Origin: a virus
Strand: one strand, 5' to 3'
Virus record (IMG/VR): IMGVR_UViG_3300035670_000010
Location: 1-64,000 of that record
Length of the DNA: 64,000 nucleotides
This document shows, piece by piece, positions 25,299 to 33,183 of this stretch (positions within the stretch are counted from its first letter, which is position 1; the number at the start of each line of letters is the position of its first letter). The translations under genes were made by a program, and so were the position numbers. The notes below the pieces were generated by a model. That model ran no database searches, was not told where the DNA came from, and was given only the letters and a program-made list of their open reading frames with translations.

Positions 25299-25721
25299 AT
25301 GATTAATCCAAGAATTAAAAGAATTATTGAAACTGCCATAAAGGAACAAGCAACTGAAAACTATATGTTCTTTGGTAATTTAAAACAAATAAAAAGACAA
25401 TGTGAATTATTGCTTGAACTGCAACCAGATGAGGTGAATGAATTAATAAAAAATGGCCATGACTGGGCAGATGACCACATTAGTGTTGCAAAAGAAAATA
25501 TGGATCAAGTATTTGATTTTATGATGAATGAATTCAATGAGAATGATGACCAAAATTTAACAGAAGCAAAAGCCAAAAAGAACAAACCCAAAAATCCAAA
25601 ATTATGGAGTCAATGTTTAAGTTGGGCAAAATCAAGATATAAGGTATGTCCTAGTGCATATTGCAATGGTGCTGCAGCAAAACGTTATAAGCAATTAGGT
25701 GGAAAGTGGAAGAAAGAGTGA
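25299..25721 (+). CDS. Conserved phage-type protein with C-terminal SAYCNGAAAKRYKQ motif
   Basis: A 140-residue protein. The N-terminal leader MINPRIKRIIETAIKEQ ends in IKE-Q, like the presumed cleavable leaders of several virion proteins here. The C-terminal ~40 residues read LWSQCLSWAKSRYKVCPSAYCNGAAAKRYKQLGGKW (quoted in pieces: AKSRYKVCPSAYCNG and AAAKRYKQLGGKW). I recognise this as a small domain common in phage and metagenomic proteins, usually with A-N-G-W in the middle, function unknown. A TATTTATA element ends 13 nt upstream of the ATG. It may be an internal or head-associated protein. Confidence 0.7.
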   Translation: MINPRIKRIIETAIKEQATENYMFFGNLKQIKRQCELLLELQPDEVNELIKNGHDWADDHISVAKENMDQVFDFMMNEFNENDDQNLTEAKAKKNKPKNPKLWSQCLSWAKSRYKVCPSAYCNGAAAKRYKQLGGKWKKE

Positions 25722-25753
25722 TTTGTTTTTATGAAATTTTGTTGTATATTTGC
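25722..25753 (+). promoter_or_regulatory. Host-type (Bacteroidota) promoter
   Basis: TTTG at 25722-25725, a 19-nt spacer, then TATATTTGC at 25745-25753. This fits the Bacteroidota housekeeping consensus (TTTG -33, TAnnTTTG -7). It lies 20 nt upstream of the ATG at 25774, which suggests early expression by host polymerase. Confidence 0.75.
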
Positions 25754-25773
25754 AGTGAAACAAAATAAAAACT

Positions 25774-26151
25774 ATGAAACTATTAAATGATTTGATTGCT
25801 TCATTTAAGCAAAATATTTTAGCAATGGTTGATCCATCAGAAGATGACATACGTTGCAAGAATATATGTCTTAAACTAATTAATCATCCTGATGCAAATT
25901 TAGCATATTCATCAAAATCCCCAGAAAGATTGGTATATCTTGAGGAGGATAACATTTATGTCAATATTATTGATAGAGATGTTTGTATCATATATGAATA
26001 TGAGGTGTTTAAATTTTTTATTTCCCACCAAAACACGCATTTGGAAATAGTGCAGGCTTTTGATGATAAAATGGCATCAAAATTTGATGTATTCTATGAT
26101 TTATCAAATTACCTAAAAGAAAATTTCTTAGTGAAGGTTGAAAGTTTTTAA
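25774..26151 (+). CDS. Hypothetical protein with host-type promoter
   Basis: A 125-residue acidic, soluble protein with no recognised family (MKLLNDLIASFKQNILAMVDPSEDDIRCKN at the start, given here as fragments MKLLNDLIASF and DPSEDDIRCKN). Its own host-type promoter and a downstream terminator make it a single-gene transcription unit inside a region otherwise carrying late structural genes. That layout is typical of independently expressed accessory genes (morons) or early host-takeover genes. The amino-acid sequence gives no function. Confidence 0.65.
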   Translation: MKLLNDLIASFKQNILAMVDPSEDDIRCKNICLKLINHPDANLAYSSKSPERLVYLEEDNIYVNIIDRDVCIIYEYEVFKFFISHQNTHLEIVQAFDDKMASKFDVFYDLSNYLKENFLVKVESF

Positions 26152-26163
26152 TGTTTAAAACAC

Positions 26164-26218
26164 ATCACTTATTTAAATGATAATACAAAATATCATTTAT
26201 TTAAGTGATATTTTTTTT
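26164..26218 (+). terminator. Intrinsic terminator
   Basis: ATCACTTATTTAAATGATA pairs with TATCATTTATTTAAGTGAT with two mismatches and an 8-nt loop, followed by eight T residues (26211-26218). It ends the 25774-26151 unit. Its T-run also contributes the TTTG -33 box of the next promoter. Confidence 0.85.
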
Positions 26219-26247
26219 GTATTTAATTATTTTTTGTTTATCTTTGC
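26216..26247 (+). promoter_or_regulatory. Host-type (Bacteroidota) promoter
   Basis: TTTG at 26216-26219, a 19-nt spacer, then TATCTTTGC at 26239-26247, matching the same consensus and the same spacing as the promoter at 25722. It lies 21 nt before the ATG at 26269. Confidence 0.78.
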
Positions 26248-26268
26248 GTAAACAAAAAAATCAAATGT

Positions 26269-27099
26269 ATGAATGCTAATAAAAGTGGAGAGGAATACCA
26301 GGAAGAAATTTTTAAACTTCTAAAAACAACAAATTTATCTAATGATTTAATGAATGTAGATTCTTCTATTATTGATAATATTGATGCAAAAAAGAATTTT
26401 TTTAAAAACCTAAGAAAAAAAATAACAAAGTTATTCTTAACTAAGAATGATAAATTACCTTATATTAATTATAATTCATCCATAAAGGGTGATATAATTA
26501 TTAAAGGTTTAGTTAATATAATTTGTGATATAAAAAATTATAGTAATATAGATGGTCGGATGAAATTCCCAACAAACTATGGATTAACAATGAACTCTTT
26601 TATGAAAGGAGTGGATTCAAATATAAAATATCCTATTTTTTATTTTTTTAGAAATTATGAAAATGACTTAAGTAAACTTTATATTTATTTCTTTTTATTA
26701 AAGAAAAATAAATTCAATACATTTACATCTAAATATAAAACAAAAGAAACAGTATGTTTTTTAAGCACAGAAAAATTTATTGATTTGTTTTGTTTTATTG
26801 AACTTGGTTTTGGATGGAAGTTACACAACATATCCCCAGTAAAGTATTTTTTAACAAAAAATGAGGATAAAATACAATACAAATCTATTGATTTCAACAA
26901 GACATTAGATGATTCTAATATTAGAGTTGATTTATTGTTTGAAAATGATTATACCTATATATTTTTCTACCAAAATGATGAATGTATATATATTTTATCA
27001 CAAAGACCAACATCTGCTAATTGTTCATTTATTAATTTAAACCATATTAAAATTTTAAATGAAGTTAATATTGTTGACTATCAAACACAAATTCCCTAA
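26269..27099 (+). CDS. Possible PD-(D/E)XK nuclease-like protein
   Basis: A 276-residue protein with its own host-type promoter. The N-terminus GEEYQEEIFKLLK is like the first helix of many restriction-like nucleases, and residues ~70-95 (SIKGDIIIKGLVNIICDIKNY) give a D-x(14-15)-D-x-K arrangement compatible with a PD-(D/E)XK active site (GD...CDIK). The remainder is rich in aromatic residues, with no other known domain. I infer a nuclease-fold protein with low confidence. As an isolated, independently promoted gene it could be a defence, anti-defence or superinfection function. Its 3' end overlaps the convergent gene 27065-27424 by 35 bp. Confidence 0.5.
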   Translation: MNANKSGEEYQEEIFKLLKTTNLSNDLMNVDSSIIDNIDAKKNFFKNLRKKITKLFLTKNDKLPYINYNSSIKGDIIIKGLVNIICDIKNYSNIDGRMKFPTNYGLTMNSFMKGVDSNIKYPIFYFFRNYENDLSKLYIYFFLLKKNKFNTFTSKYKTKETVCFLSTEKFIDLFCFIELGFGWKLHNISPVKYFLTKNEDKIQYKSIDFNKTLDDSNIRVDLLFENDYTYIFFYQNDECIYILSQRPTSANCSFINLNHIKILNEVNIVDYQTQIP

Positions 27100-27424
27100 T
27101 AATTCTAACTATACTTTCATTTGAAACCATTGTTGGTTTGTTGCCTGTTCCAGATTTTGGATTCTTTTTTTCAGCACTCCTCTTTTTGGCACAGGCAGCT
27201 TTTTTTTCAGCATCACTCATTTTACCAGCAACACCTGCAGCCCTACATTTTGGATAACCCCCTTTACTATCTGACTCCCTTCCACAGGGTGGATGTTTAC
27301 CACTTGAATCTTTTCTACATATATTAACCCAGGGTCCTTTGGGTTGGTTGCTACCTTTTGGTTTCTTTTTTGTACCAAACCAAACAGCAAGATCCTCATT
27401 TAGAAATGATGGTTTGTTTTCCAT
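27065..27424 (-). CDS. Conserved small Cys/Lys-rich protein
   Basis: A 119-residue basic protein. The core contains GPWVNICRKDSSGKHPPCGR and GGYPKCRAAGVAGKMSDAEK followed by a Lys/Ala-rich helix. I recognise this W-x-I/V...PCGR...GYPKC pattern from proteins of large phages, annotated as domain of unknown function. The Cys residues could bind metal. It overlaps the 3' end of the convergent gene by 35 bp. A TATTTATA element (minus strand) lies 13 nt upstream of the ATG. It probably is a late gene. Confidence 0.72.
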   Translation of the reverse strand: MENKPSFLNEDLAVWFGTKKKPKGSNQPKGPWVNICRKDSSGKHPPCGRESDSKGGYPKCRAAGVAGKMSDAEKKAACAKKRSAEKKNPKSGTGNKPTMVSNESIVRIIREFVFDSQQY

Positions 27425-27436
27425 ACTATTTTATTA

Positions 27437-27444
27437 TATAAATA
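27437..27444 (-). promoter_or_regulatory. TATTTATA late-promoter-like element
   Basis: Minus-strand TATTTATA, 12-13 nt before the ATG at 27424. Confidence 0.5.
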
Positions 27445-27502
27445 TAAAACTATTATGTTTTTTTCTAATATATAAAATATATTCACCTCTATGGGAAAAT
27501 AT

Positions 27503-27537
27503 ATAAAAAAAAGGGTTGCAAAACCTTGCAACCCTTT
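27503..27537 (-). terminator. Intrinsic terminator after the major capsid gene
   Basis: A perfect 12-bp stem (AAAGGGTTGCAA / TTGCAACCCTTT) with an AACC loop on the plus strand. On the minus strand it is followed by a U-run, about 50 nt beyond the stop of the gene at 27590. It ends the head operon. Confidence 0.9.
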
Positions 27538-27589
27538 CTATTATCCTTTAAAATGTCCAGTTTTTTAGTAAAAAAAGTGGACAAATTAA

Positions 27590-29383
27590 TTATCTTAACT
27601 CTTGTAAGTCAAATGTTCTAACTCCATCAACTGTAATTCTACCATAGAAACGGTTATTAACCAATTTTTTAGCATAACGAGTCATTATACCTTTGATAGG
27701 TGTGAAGTTGAATGGGTTATACATAGTTGGAGTTAATTGTAAAGGTACATAAGGTGCATAGATATAACCTGTGTCAAGTAAAGATGTTCCTTTATGTCCC
27801 ATCAAAATTTGGTTTGCTGGGAAGTAAGGATCACGATATACTTGGTAACGACCAGCTAATGTACCTACTCTTTCAATACCCATGTTGTATTGGTCTTGCT
27901 CTGGTGAAGCATTTGATACATGGAAGTATTCCAAATCATCAAAAACTGCACTTACTTCAGAAGAAACAACAATCCAGTTTGCACCACCTCTCAAAGTTGA
28001 TTTGTGAATTTGTGCAGATACTTGGTTGATTGTTGTAATCAATGTTTGATTCCAATCTTTTTGAGTGTAAGGGATTGCATTTGTACCCAATCTCTTCCAA
28101 CCATTGTAATCCCAACGTAAATTCCAAGCTGCACCTTTTCTAAGGTCACGAAGAATTTCTCTATCAATCTCTGCTGCAATTTGCTCTGACAATAAAGCAG
28201 TTAATTCTGCTTCAGCATCAATATTATGGAATGCAGCAACATCCTGTGCCATTTCTGGAGACCATTGAGCCCTTAACTTTCTTTCAGTTACAGAAACTGT
28301 AACAGATTGTAAGTCAAAAGAAACCTCACCAATCTTATCTTCAAATTCTAAACTCTTGTAAATTCTATAAGTTGCACCAAATGATGAAGTAGATGTTCCA
28401 CTAATTGCGGTTGTAAGGCCTGAATAACCATCTAATGAATTTGAACCAACAGTTGCTGGTCTTAGTAAATCAACTTCAAGATAAACCACACCTTCTGGTG
28501 TTGATAAATCATTATATTGTCCACCACCTGTTAAACTATCAGGGAATCCTGCTGTTTGAGTACTACCATATTGAACAAGCCCTTTTGCATACTTCTGTGT
28601 CACAACTCTAAATAATAATGGACTACCAGCTACTGTTGTTGCAGCTGAAAAAGGACCATCAGTTTTAGCAGTTATTGTTAAACTAGCCAAGAAACTTTCA
28701 TTATCAATTGGATTACCATCAGCACCAATTAATTTACCTTCACCTGTGCTTGAGAATCCAGTTAAAGCTATTATAACTTTTCTATACTCAGTTGCAGTAG
28801 TAATAGATGCATTTTCTAAATTACTACCATTCCAAACAACTGTATTAACTCCAGCAGTAACTGCACTATATTGTCCTTTTGAATAATCATAAAGACCTTC
28901 TGGGTTTAAACCTGGCTCATTACCTTCATAGAACCTATCATATAGATTTTTTCCACTACCATAACCAGAAGTAGGAGTTTGGTCACTTGGTACACCAGGT
29001 GCCCCATAAGGTGAATAATGAGCACCAGCAACATTACCAGCATTTGCCTCTTGAATTTGTGGCACAAAGAAGAACAATTTACCAATAGGTAAGTTCATTG
29101 CTTGTACAGAAACAATATCATTAGCCAATAATTTAGAGAATACTCTCCTTACAATTGGGAAAACAACTGTTTCAAATGCACCAGTATCAGATGTACTGGC
29201 TGCTTCATTTATAAGATATGATGCTTGGTTTTCATATAACTGTGCAACATTCTCTTTTAGGTGGCCTTTAAGACCTTCAAGGAATCCTAATTTATTCCAT
29301 TTGCTAATAGTATCTTCTTTGATAACTTTTAGGTGTTTCAACCCAATATTACCAACAAGACCTGATTCTAATAATGCTCCCAT
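27590..29383 (-). CDS. gp23: Major capsid protein, T4 gp23-like
   Basis: A 597-residue HK97-fold-type major capsid protein of the T4 group (T4 gp23 has 521 residues). Hallmarks are the N-terminal helical delta region, the sequence YLINEAASTSDTGAFETVVFPIVRRVFSKLLANDIVSVQ near 56-95 (fragments YLINEAAST, FETVVFPIVRRV, NDIVSVQ), the APYGAPG-like insert, the later VSVTERKLRAQWSPEMAQDV and the C-terminal YAPYVPLQLTPTMYNPFNFTPIKGIMTRYAKK. INE-60 followed by Ala-61 matches the (L/I)xE cleavage rule of the gp21 protease and its position (T4 cuts after residue 65). It follows the scaffold-like gene and precedes a strong terminator. Highest-confidence structural call in the window. Confidence 0.96.
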   Translation of the reverse strand: MGALLESGLVGNIGLKHLKVIKEDTISKWNKLGFLEGLKGHLKENVAQLYENQASYLINEAASTSDTGAFETVVFPIVRRVFSKLLANDIVSVQAMNLPIGKLFFFVPQIQEANAGNVAGAHYSPYGAPGVPSDQTPTSGYGSGKNLYDRFYEGNEPGLNPEGLYDYSKGQYSAVTAGVNTVVWNGSNLENASITTATEYRKVIIALTGFSSTGEGKLIGADGNPIDNESFLASLTITAKTDGPFSAATTVAGSPLLFRVVTQKYAKGLVQYGSTQTAGFPDSLTGGGQYNDLSTPEGVVYLEVDLLRPATVGSNSLDGYSGLTTAISGTSTSSFGATYRIYKSLEFEDKIGEVSFDLQSVTVSVTERKLRAQWSPEMAQDVAAFHNIDAEAELTALLSEQIAAEIDREILRDLRKGAAWNLRWDYNGWKRLGTNAIPYTQKDWNQTLITTINQVSAQIHKSTLRGGANWIVVSSEVSAVFDDLEYFHVSNASPEQDQYNMGIERVGTLAGRYQVYRDPYFPANQILMGHKGTSLLDTGYIYAPYVPLQLTPTMYNPFNFTPIKGIMTRYAKKLVNNRFYGRITVDGVRTFDLQELR

Positions 29384-29413
29384 TTTTTTTATTTAGTTTT
29401 TTTTATTTATTTT

Positions 29414-31039
29414 TTAACCTAATTTACCCATTAAATCTTTCATCCTCAAAAATTGTGGATTTTCATAAGTTTTGGATTCAATCAAGTTAGCAGATGAACC
29501 TGTTGAGGCAACATTTGAAATCTTGCGGTTAACAGATTCATTTAAAGACGTATTTGAATCTTTTGATAATTCGCTATTAATAGCATTGTATAGATTTTTT
29601 GATTCTTGTAATGATTGAATATTATCAAAACGTCTTAAAATGTTTATTTTTTCTTTTTTTGTTGTTGAATGTTCTGTGAACAATCTTGTTGCATATGCCA
29701 AATTAGCATTGAAAACAGCAACATCATTTAATTTCTCTCTAAATACATTTAATGATTTTTTATAATCACTATTCTTTTGTCTTAATTCCAAAACTTGGTT
29801 TTCAAGAGATTCTAAATTCAAATTTCTATTTGGTGTAATGCCTTTTTTAAGACCCCTACCTGCTTTGCTTCCCATACCATAAGTTCTTGATGCTTCTTTG
29901 GTTTCTTGTTTTCTACCAGGAGTTACTTTCTTCATCTTACCATCAACATTTGCGGCAGATTTGTCATAGTCAAACTTGGCTTTTCCTGTTCCCATTTTTT
30001 TAGGACCCTCTTTCATTTTTTCGTTAAAACCATTTTTAGCCATCTTATACTTAAATTTGGAAGCCTTTTTAGCCTCACCTAAATAGTCATATTTTTCAGA
30101 TGTTTCACTTTTATTTGCCATACATCCATTATTTTCTAATACTTTCATTATTCTTCCAGCCTCTGTAATTCCATATTCTTCTATGAAATCACTAACTGAA
30201 AAATTATCACAATCAACTTCAATGTTGTTTAAATCATCTTCCATATCCATATCAAAATCATCTTCCATATCCATATCATCTTCCATATCCATATCAAAAT
30301 CATCTTCATCTTCCAAATCAATTTGCTCATCTACTTCAATTTCATAAATGATATTAGATTTTCTGGTATTAGTTCTTTCAAAAATTTTATCAATGGTTGA
30401 TTGAGTGTCATCTTCATACATTTCACCCATTTCATCATCATAATCACCATCCATTTCCATTTCATCTTCATCTTCAAAACCCATATCCATTTCATCTTCA
30501 TCTTCAAAATCCATTTCCATTTCATCATCATCTTCAAAATCCATTTCCATTTCATCTTCAAAATCCTCACCACCAAACTCACTTATTTGTTCACCTAATC
30601 TTATTAAATATTCATTATCATCATCAGTTAAAGAGATGTCCCCACCATCTTTGCTAACAATAATACCATCTTCATCACCCATTGCTTTAAATACTTTTAA
30701 TAAGTCATGCTCTGAAGACCCCCTCATATCAATGACATCATCATCATCTTCCATATCAAACTCATCTTCATCTTCCATTTCATCATCCTCTATGTCCATA
30801 TCCATATCCATATCTTCATCCTCCATATCATCCTCCATATCTTCAACATCATCTTCCATATCTAAATCAGTGTCATCATCTTCAATATCTTCTTGCTCAT
30901 TTAAAGATTCTTTAACTAATTCTTCGATTTCTTCCTTCATTGTTGAAGAAAGTATTCCTTTTGCGTTTTCTGCAAGCACATCTTCAATTTGTTTCATTTG
31001 AATTAGTGCTTCTTCTACTAAGTTTTTTTCAGATTGCAT
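29414..31039 (-). CDS. Acidic scaffold or prohead-core protein (gp22 position)
   Basis: A 541-residue, extremely acidic protein. Residues ~50-270 are built almost entirely of D, E and M in short units (MEDDMEDEDMDMDMDIEDD-like; EMDFEDDDEMEMDFEDEDEMDM-like). The last ~250 residues are basic and coiled-coil-like (LENQVLELRQKNSDYKKSLNVFREKLND). It occupies the place of T4 gene 22, immediately upstream of the major capsid gene, so it is probably the scaffolding core that is degraded by the prohead protease. LNE-Q at 46-49 is a candidate cleavage site. Sequence similarity to gp22 itself is not evident; the call rests on position and composition. Confidence 0.72.
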   Translation of the reverse strand: MQSEKNLVEEALIQMKQIEDVLAENAKGILSSTMKEEIEELVKESLNEQEDIEDDDTDLDMEDDVEDMEDDMEDEDMDMDMDIEDDEMEDEDEFDMEDDDDVIDMRGSSEHDLLKVFKAMGDEDGIIVSKDGGDISLTDDDNEYLIRLGEQISEFGGEDFEDEMEMDFEDDDEMEMDFEDEDEMDMGFEDEDEMEMDGDYDDEMGEMYEDDTQSTIDKIFERTNTRKSNIIYEIEVDEQIDLEDEDDFDMDMEDDMDMEDDFDMDMEDDLNNIEVDCDNFSVSDFIEEYGITEAGRIMKVLENNGCMANKSETSEKYDYLGEAKKASKFKYKMAKNGFNEKMKEGPKKMGTGKAKFDYDKSAANVDGKMKKVTPGRKQETKEASRTYGMGSKAGRGLKKGITPNRNLNLESLENQVLELRQKNSDYKKSLNVFREKLNDVAVFNANLAYATRLFTEHSTTKKEKINILRRFDNIQSLQESKNLYNAINSELSKDSNTSLNESVNRKISNVASTGSSANLIESKTYENPQFLRMKDLMGKLG

Positions 31040-31059
31040 AATTTTTTATTTATTTTTAT

Positions 31060-31067
31060 TATAAATA
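31060..31067 (-). promoter_or_regulatory. TATTTATA late-promoter-like element
   Basis: Minus-strand TATTTATA, about 20 nt upstream of the ATG at 31039. It may drive the scaffold and major capsid genes. Confidence 0.5.
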
Positions 31068-31078
31068 TACAGAAAAGC

Positions 31079-31109
31079 AAAAAAGTTACTAAACAGCAGT
31101 AACTTTTTT
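31079..31109 (-). terminator. Bidirectional-type hairpin terminator
   Basis: AAAAAAGTTACT pairs with AGTAACTTTTTT around a 7-nt loop, with U-runs on both strands. It lies between the 69-residue gene (31169-31378) and the scaffold promoter. Confidence 0.82.
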
Positions 31110-31118
31110 TAAAAACAA

Positions 31119-31147
31119 AAACCCCCAACATAAAATGCTAGGGGTTT
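31119..31147 (-). terminator. Second hairpin terminator
   Basis: AAACCCC pairs with GGGGTTT around a 15-nt loop; the minus strand then reads T-rich. It stands 22 nt after the stop of the 31169-31378 gene, in tandem with the hairpin at 31079. Together they insulate the gp21/LRR transcript from the gp22-gp23 unit. Confidence 0.7.
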
Positions 31148-31168
31148 AAAAGGAAAAACAATTAGTTT

Positions 31169-31378
31169 TTATTGGAAAACTTCATCAATTTTTGATTCTG
31201 ACACAGCAGTTATTCTCCATTCTTGTGTGAAATTTTGATACTTTTCAGTTATCTTGGCTTCCACATCTGTTACAGAATAACCCTTCACCAATTTTTCTTC
31301 TCTTATCTTTTTTAATTTTCCAGTGTTTTCATCTGGTAAATTAAAAGTTAGTTTTGCAACAAAGAATTTTTCATCCAT
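31169..31378 (-). CDS. Small protein, possibly DUF4494-like
   Basis: A 69-residue protein: FFVAKLTFNLPDENTGKLKKIREEKLVKGYSVTDVEAKITEKYQNF (key parts: VAKLTFNLPDENTG, EEKLVKGYSVTDVEAKI). The strand, turn with Gly-Lys, E-x-x-LVxGxSxTDVEAxI helix is like short Bacteroidota proteins known as DUF4494; I am not certain of the family. It lies between the LRR trio and tandem terminators, on the head-gene strand. Role unknown. Confidence 0.6.
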   Translation of the reverse strand: MDEKFFVAKLTFNLPDENTGKLKKIREEKLVKGYSVTDVEAKITEKYQNFTQEWRITAVSESKIDEVFQ

Positions 31379-31461
31379 AGGTATTGTTTTTTATTTGTTT
31401 GTGTAAATATAGTTATTTTTTTAGTTTAAATCAAATATTATTTTTAGTTTTTGTATTTCTA

Positions 31462-31926
31462 TTAGTCATATATTCTACCTTTTATAAAACCTGGTTTTAT
31501 CATTTCTCTTAATTGTCGTTTTGTATATTTTGTTAAATCTGTTCCATGAATATATAAATCACCTCCAACTTCCAATCCTTTTGGTAGTGAGAATATACTT
31601 GAATATGCTACACTCAAACCACCCCCAACTATCAAATCTTTTGGCAATGATTCAATTGCTGATTTATATAACATCAAATCACCACCAACTTCTAATCCTT
31701 CTGGTAGTGAGATTATTTTTGAACCTCTTAAAGATAAATCACCTCCAACTTTCAATCCTTCTGGTAATGAGGCTATATCTAAATATGAAAAGTCTAAATC
31801 ACCTTTAACATTTAAATCATCTTCTATTAATGATATATTATTTATTAATTTCCATTTAAGTGGTAATCTATGTTCTCCCTTCTCTTCAAGGAACTCAAAT
31901 ATTCTTTTTAATTTCTCTTTTTCCAT
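31462..31926 (-). CDS. LRR-like repeat protein, paralog 7 (4 repeats)
   Basis: A 154-residue paralog of the 21702-25142 family: N-cap MEKEKLKRIFEFLEEKGEHRLPLKWKL (first part identical in style to paralogs 1 and 4), DLNVKGDL, four 20-residue repeats, and C-cap YTKRQLREMIKPGFIKGRIYD. It is the last of three copies inserted in the head operon between gp21-like and gp22-like genes. ATG 31926 lies 3 nt after the upstream stop, with the family junction AGATAATGG retained. Function unknown. Confidence 0.86.
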   Translation of the reverse strand: MEKEKLKRIFEFLEEKGEHRLPLKWKLINNISLIEDDLNVKGDLDFSYLDIASLPEGLKVGGDLSLRGSKIISLPEGLEVGGDLMLYKSAIESLPKDLIVGGGLSVAYSSIFSLPKGLEVGGDLYIHGTDLTKYTKRQLREMIKPGFIKGRIYD

Positions 31927-31929
31927 TAT

Positions 31930-32520
31930 CTAATCTCTAACTATTGGGCCATCTATAAATCCAGGTTCAACCATTTTTCTTAATTGTCTATTTGAATATT
32001 TTTCTAATGGTGATCCAGAAATCTCCAAACCACCTTTAACTATCAAACCTTTTGGTAATGTTTCTATTTTTGTAAAGGATAAAACTAACTCCCCCACAAT
32101 TTTAACACCTTGGGGTAATGATTTTATTGGACTATTAAATAAATTTAAATCGCCCTTAACAACCAATCCCTCTCCAATGGAAACTATTCTTTTTGCGTAT
32201 AATTGTATGCTTTTGCCAACTTTTAATCCTTTTGGTAATGAGGTTATGGCTTCACAACCAATTATATTTAAGTCACCCCCAACTTGTAAATCATCTGGTA
32301 ATGAGGCTATTTTTGAAAAGGTTAACATCAAATCACCCTCAACTTTCAACCCATCTGGCAAGGAGGTTATTGTTGAATTTTCTAAATGTAAGTCACCTTT
32401 AAAATTTAACTCTTCGTTTGTTATTGGCATATTATTTTGATGTTTCCATAAAAATGGCGCATTATGCCCTTCCTTCTCTTCAAGAAAATCAAATATTTTT
32501 TTTAATTGATCTATATTCAC
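31930..32520 (-). CDS. LRR-like repeat protein, paralog 8 (6 repeats)
   Basis: A 196-residue paralog that starts with GTG at 32520, overlapping the upstream stop (GTGA), and not with the ATG used by its relatives. The N-cap is MNIDQLKKIFDFLEEKEGHNAPFLWK, close to paralog 4 (EKEGHNAPFRWK). Six repeats follow, one of 21 residues. The second repeat, DLMLTFSKIASLPDDLQVGG, matches the third repeat of paralog 1 with only two base differences over 59 bp (32279-32337 versus 21945-22003), though the genes are on opposite strands 10 kb apart. Confidence 0.86.
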   Translation of the reverse strand: MNIDQLKKIFDFLEEKEGHNAPFLWKHQNNMPITNEELNFKGDLHLENSTITSLPDGLKVEGDLMLTFSKIASLPDDLQVGGDLNIIGCEAITSLPKGLKVGKSIQLYAKRIVSIGEGLVVKGDLNLFNSPIKSLPQGVKIVGELVLSFTKIETLPKGLIVKGGLEISGSPLEKYSNRQLRKMVEPGFIDGPIVRD

Positions 32521-33182
32521 GACCTATATATTTTACCTTTTATAAATCCAGGTTTTATCATTTCTCTTAATTCATTATCTGAATATTTTTTTAATGGTGT
32601 TTTTGCTATATATATATGGTTGCCAACTTCCAATCCTTTTGGCAATGAAGTTATTTTTGTTTTAGTTAAAAACAAATCTGAACCAACTTTCAATTCTTCT
32701 GGTAATGAAATTAAATTTTTACAATTGTATAAACCCAAACCCCCTCCAACTTTAAATCCTTCTGGTAATGAAGTTATGTTTGTGTTGTGTAAATGCAAAT
32801 TGCCAACAACTTTCAAATCTTCTGGTAATGAGGTTATAGATGTTGACCCTAGGTTCAAATCACGACCAACTTTCAATCCTTTTGGTAATGAGGTTATTTT
32901 TGATTCATCTAAATATAAATCACCAATAACTTCCAATCTTTCTGGTAATGAGGTTATGTTTGCGTATTTTAAACTTAAGTAACCATTAACTTTTAATCCT
33001 TCTGGTAATGAGGGTATATTTTTTTTAAAATCAAAATCTAAGCTACCTTTAACATTTAAATCTTCTTTTGTTAATGGCTCATTAAGTGCAATTTTCCAAA
33101 GTAAATCTTCTTTTATGCTAGAAAATTTATTTTCTTTTCTTTCAAGGAAATCAAGTATTTTCTTTAATTTTTTTAGTTCCAT
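32517..33182 (-). CDS. LRR-like repeat protein, paralog 9 (7 repeats)
   Basis: A 221-residue paralog, first of the head-operon trio, starting 1 nt after the gp21-like stop. The N-cap MELKKLKKILDFLERKENKFSSIKEDLLWKI is slightly longer than usual. Seven repeats follow, most of them SLPxGLKVGxDLxLxxTxIT, one with NCKNLISL as in paralog 4. C-cap YSDNELREMIKPGFIKGKIYRS. Tight coupling to the protease gene implies expression during head assembly. Function unknown. Confidence 0.87.
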   Translation of the reverse strand: MELKKLKKILDFLERKENKFSSIKEDLLWKIALNEPLTKEDLNVKGSLDFDFKKNIPSLPEGLKVNGYLSLKYANITSLPERLEVIGDLYLDESKITSLPKGLKVGRDLNLGSTSITSLPEDLKVVGNLHLHNTNITSLPEGFKVGGGLGLYNCKNLISLPEELKVGSDLFLTKTKITSLPKGLEVGNHIYIAKTPLKKYSDNELREMIKPGFIKGKIYRS

Positions 33183-33183
33183 T

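Noticed and set aside
30397-31001. His-rich and Ser-rich plus-strand frames
   Set aside because: They are antisense shadows of the D/E/M-rich scaffold candidate.
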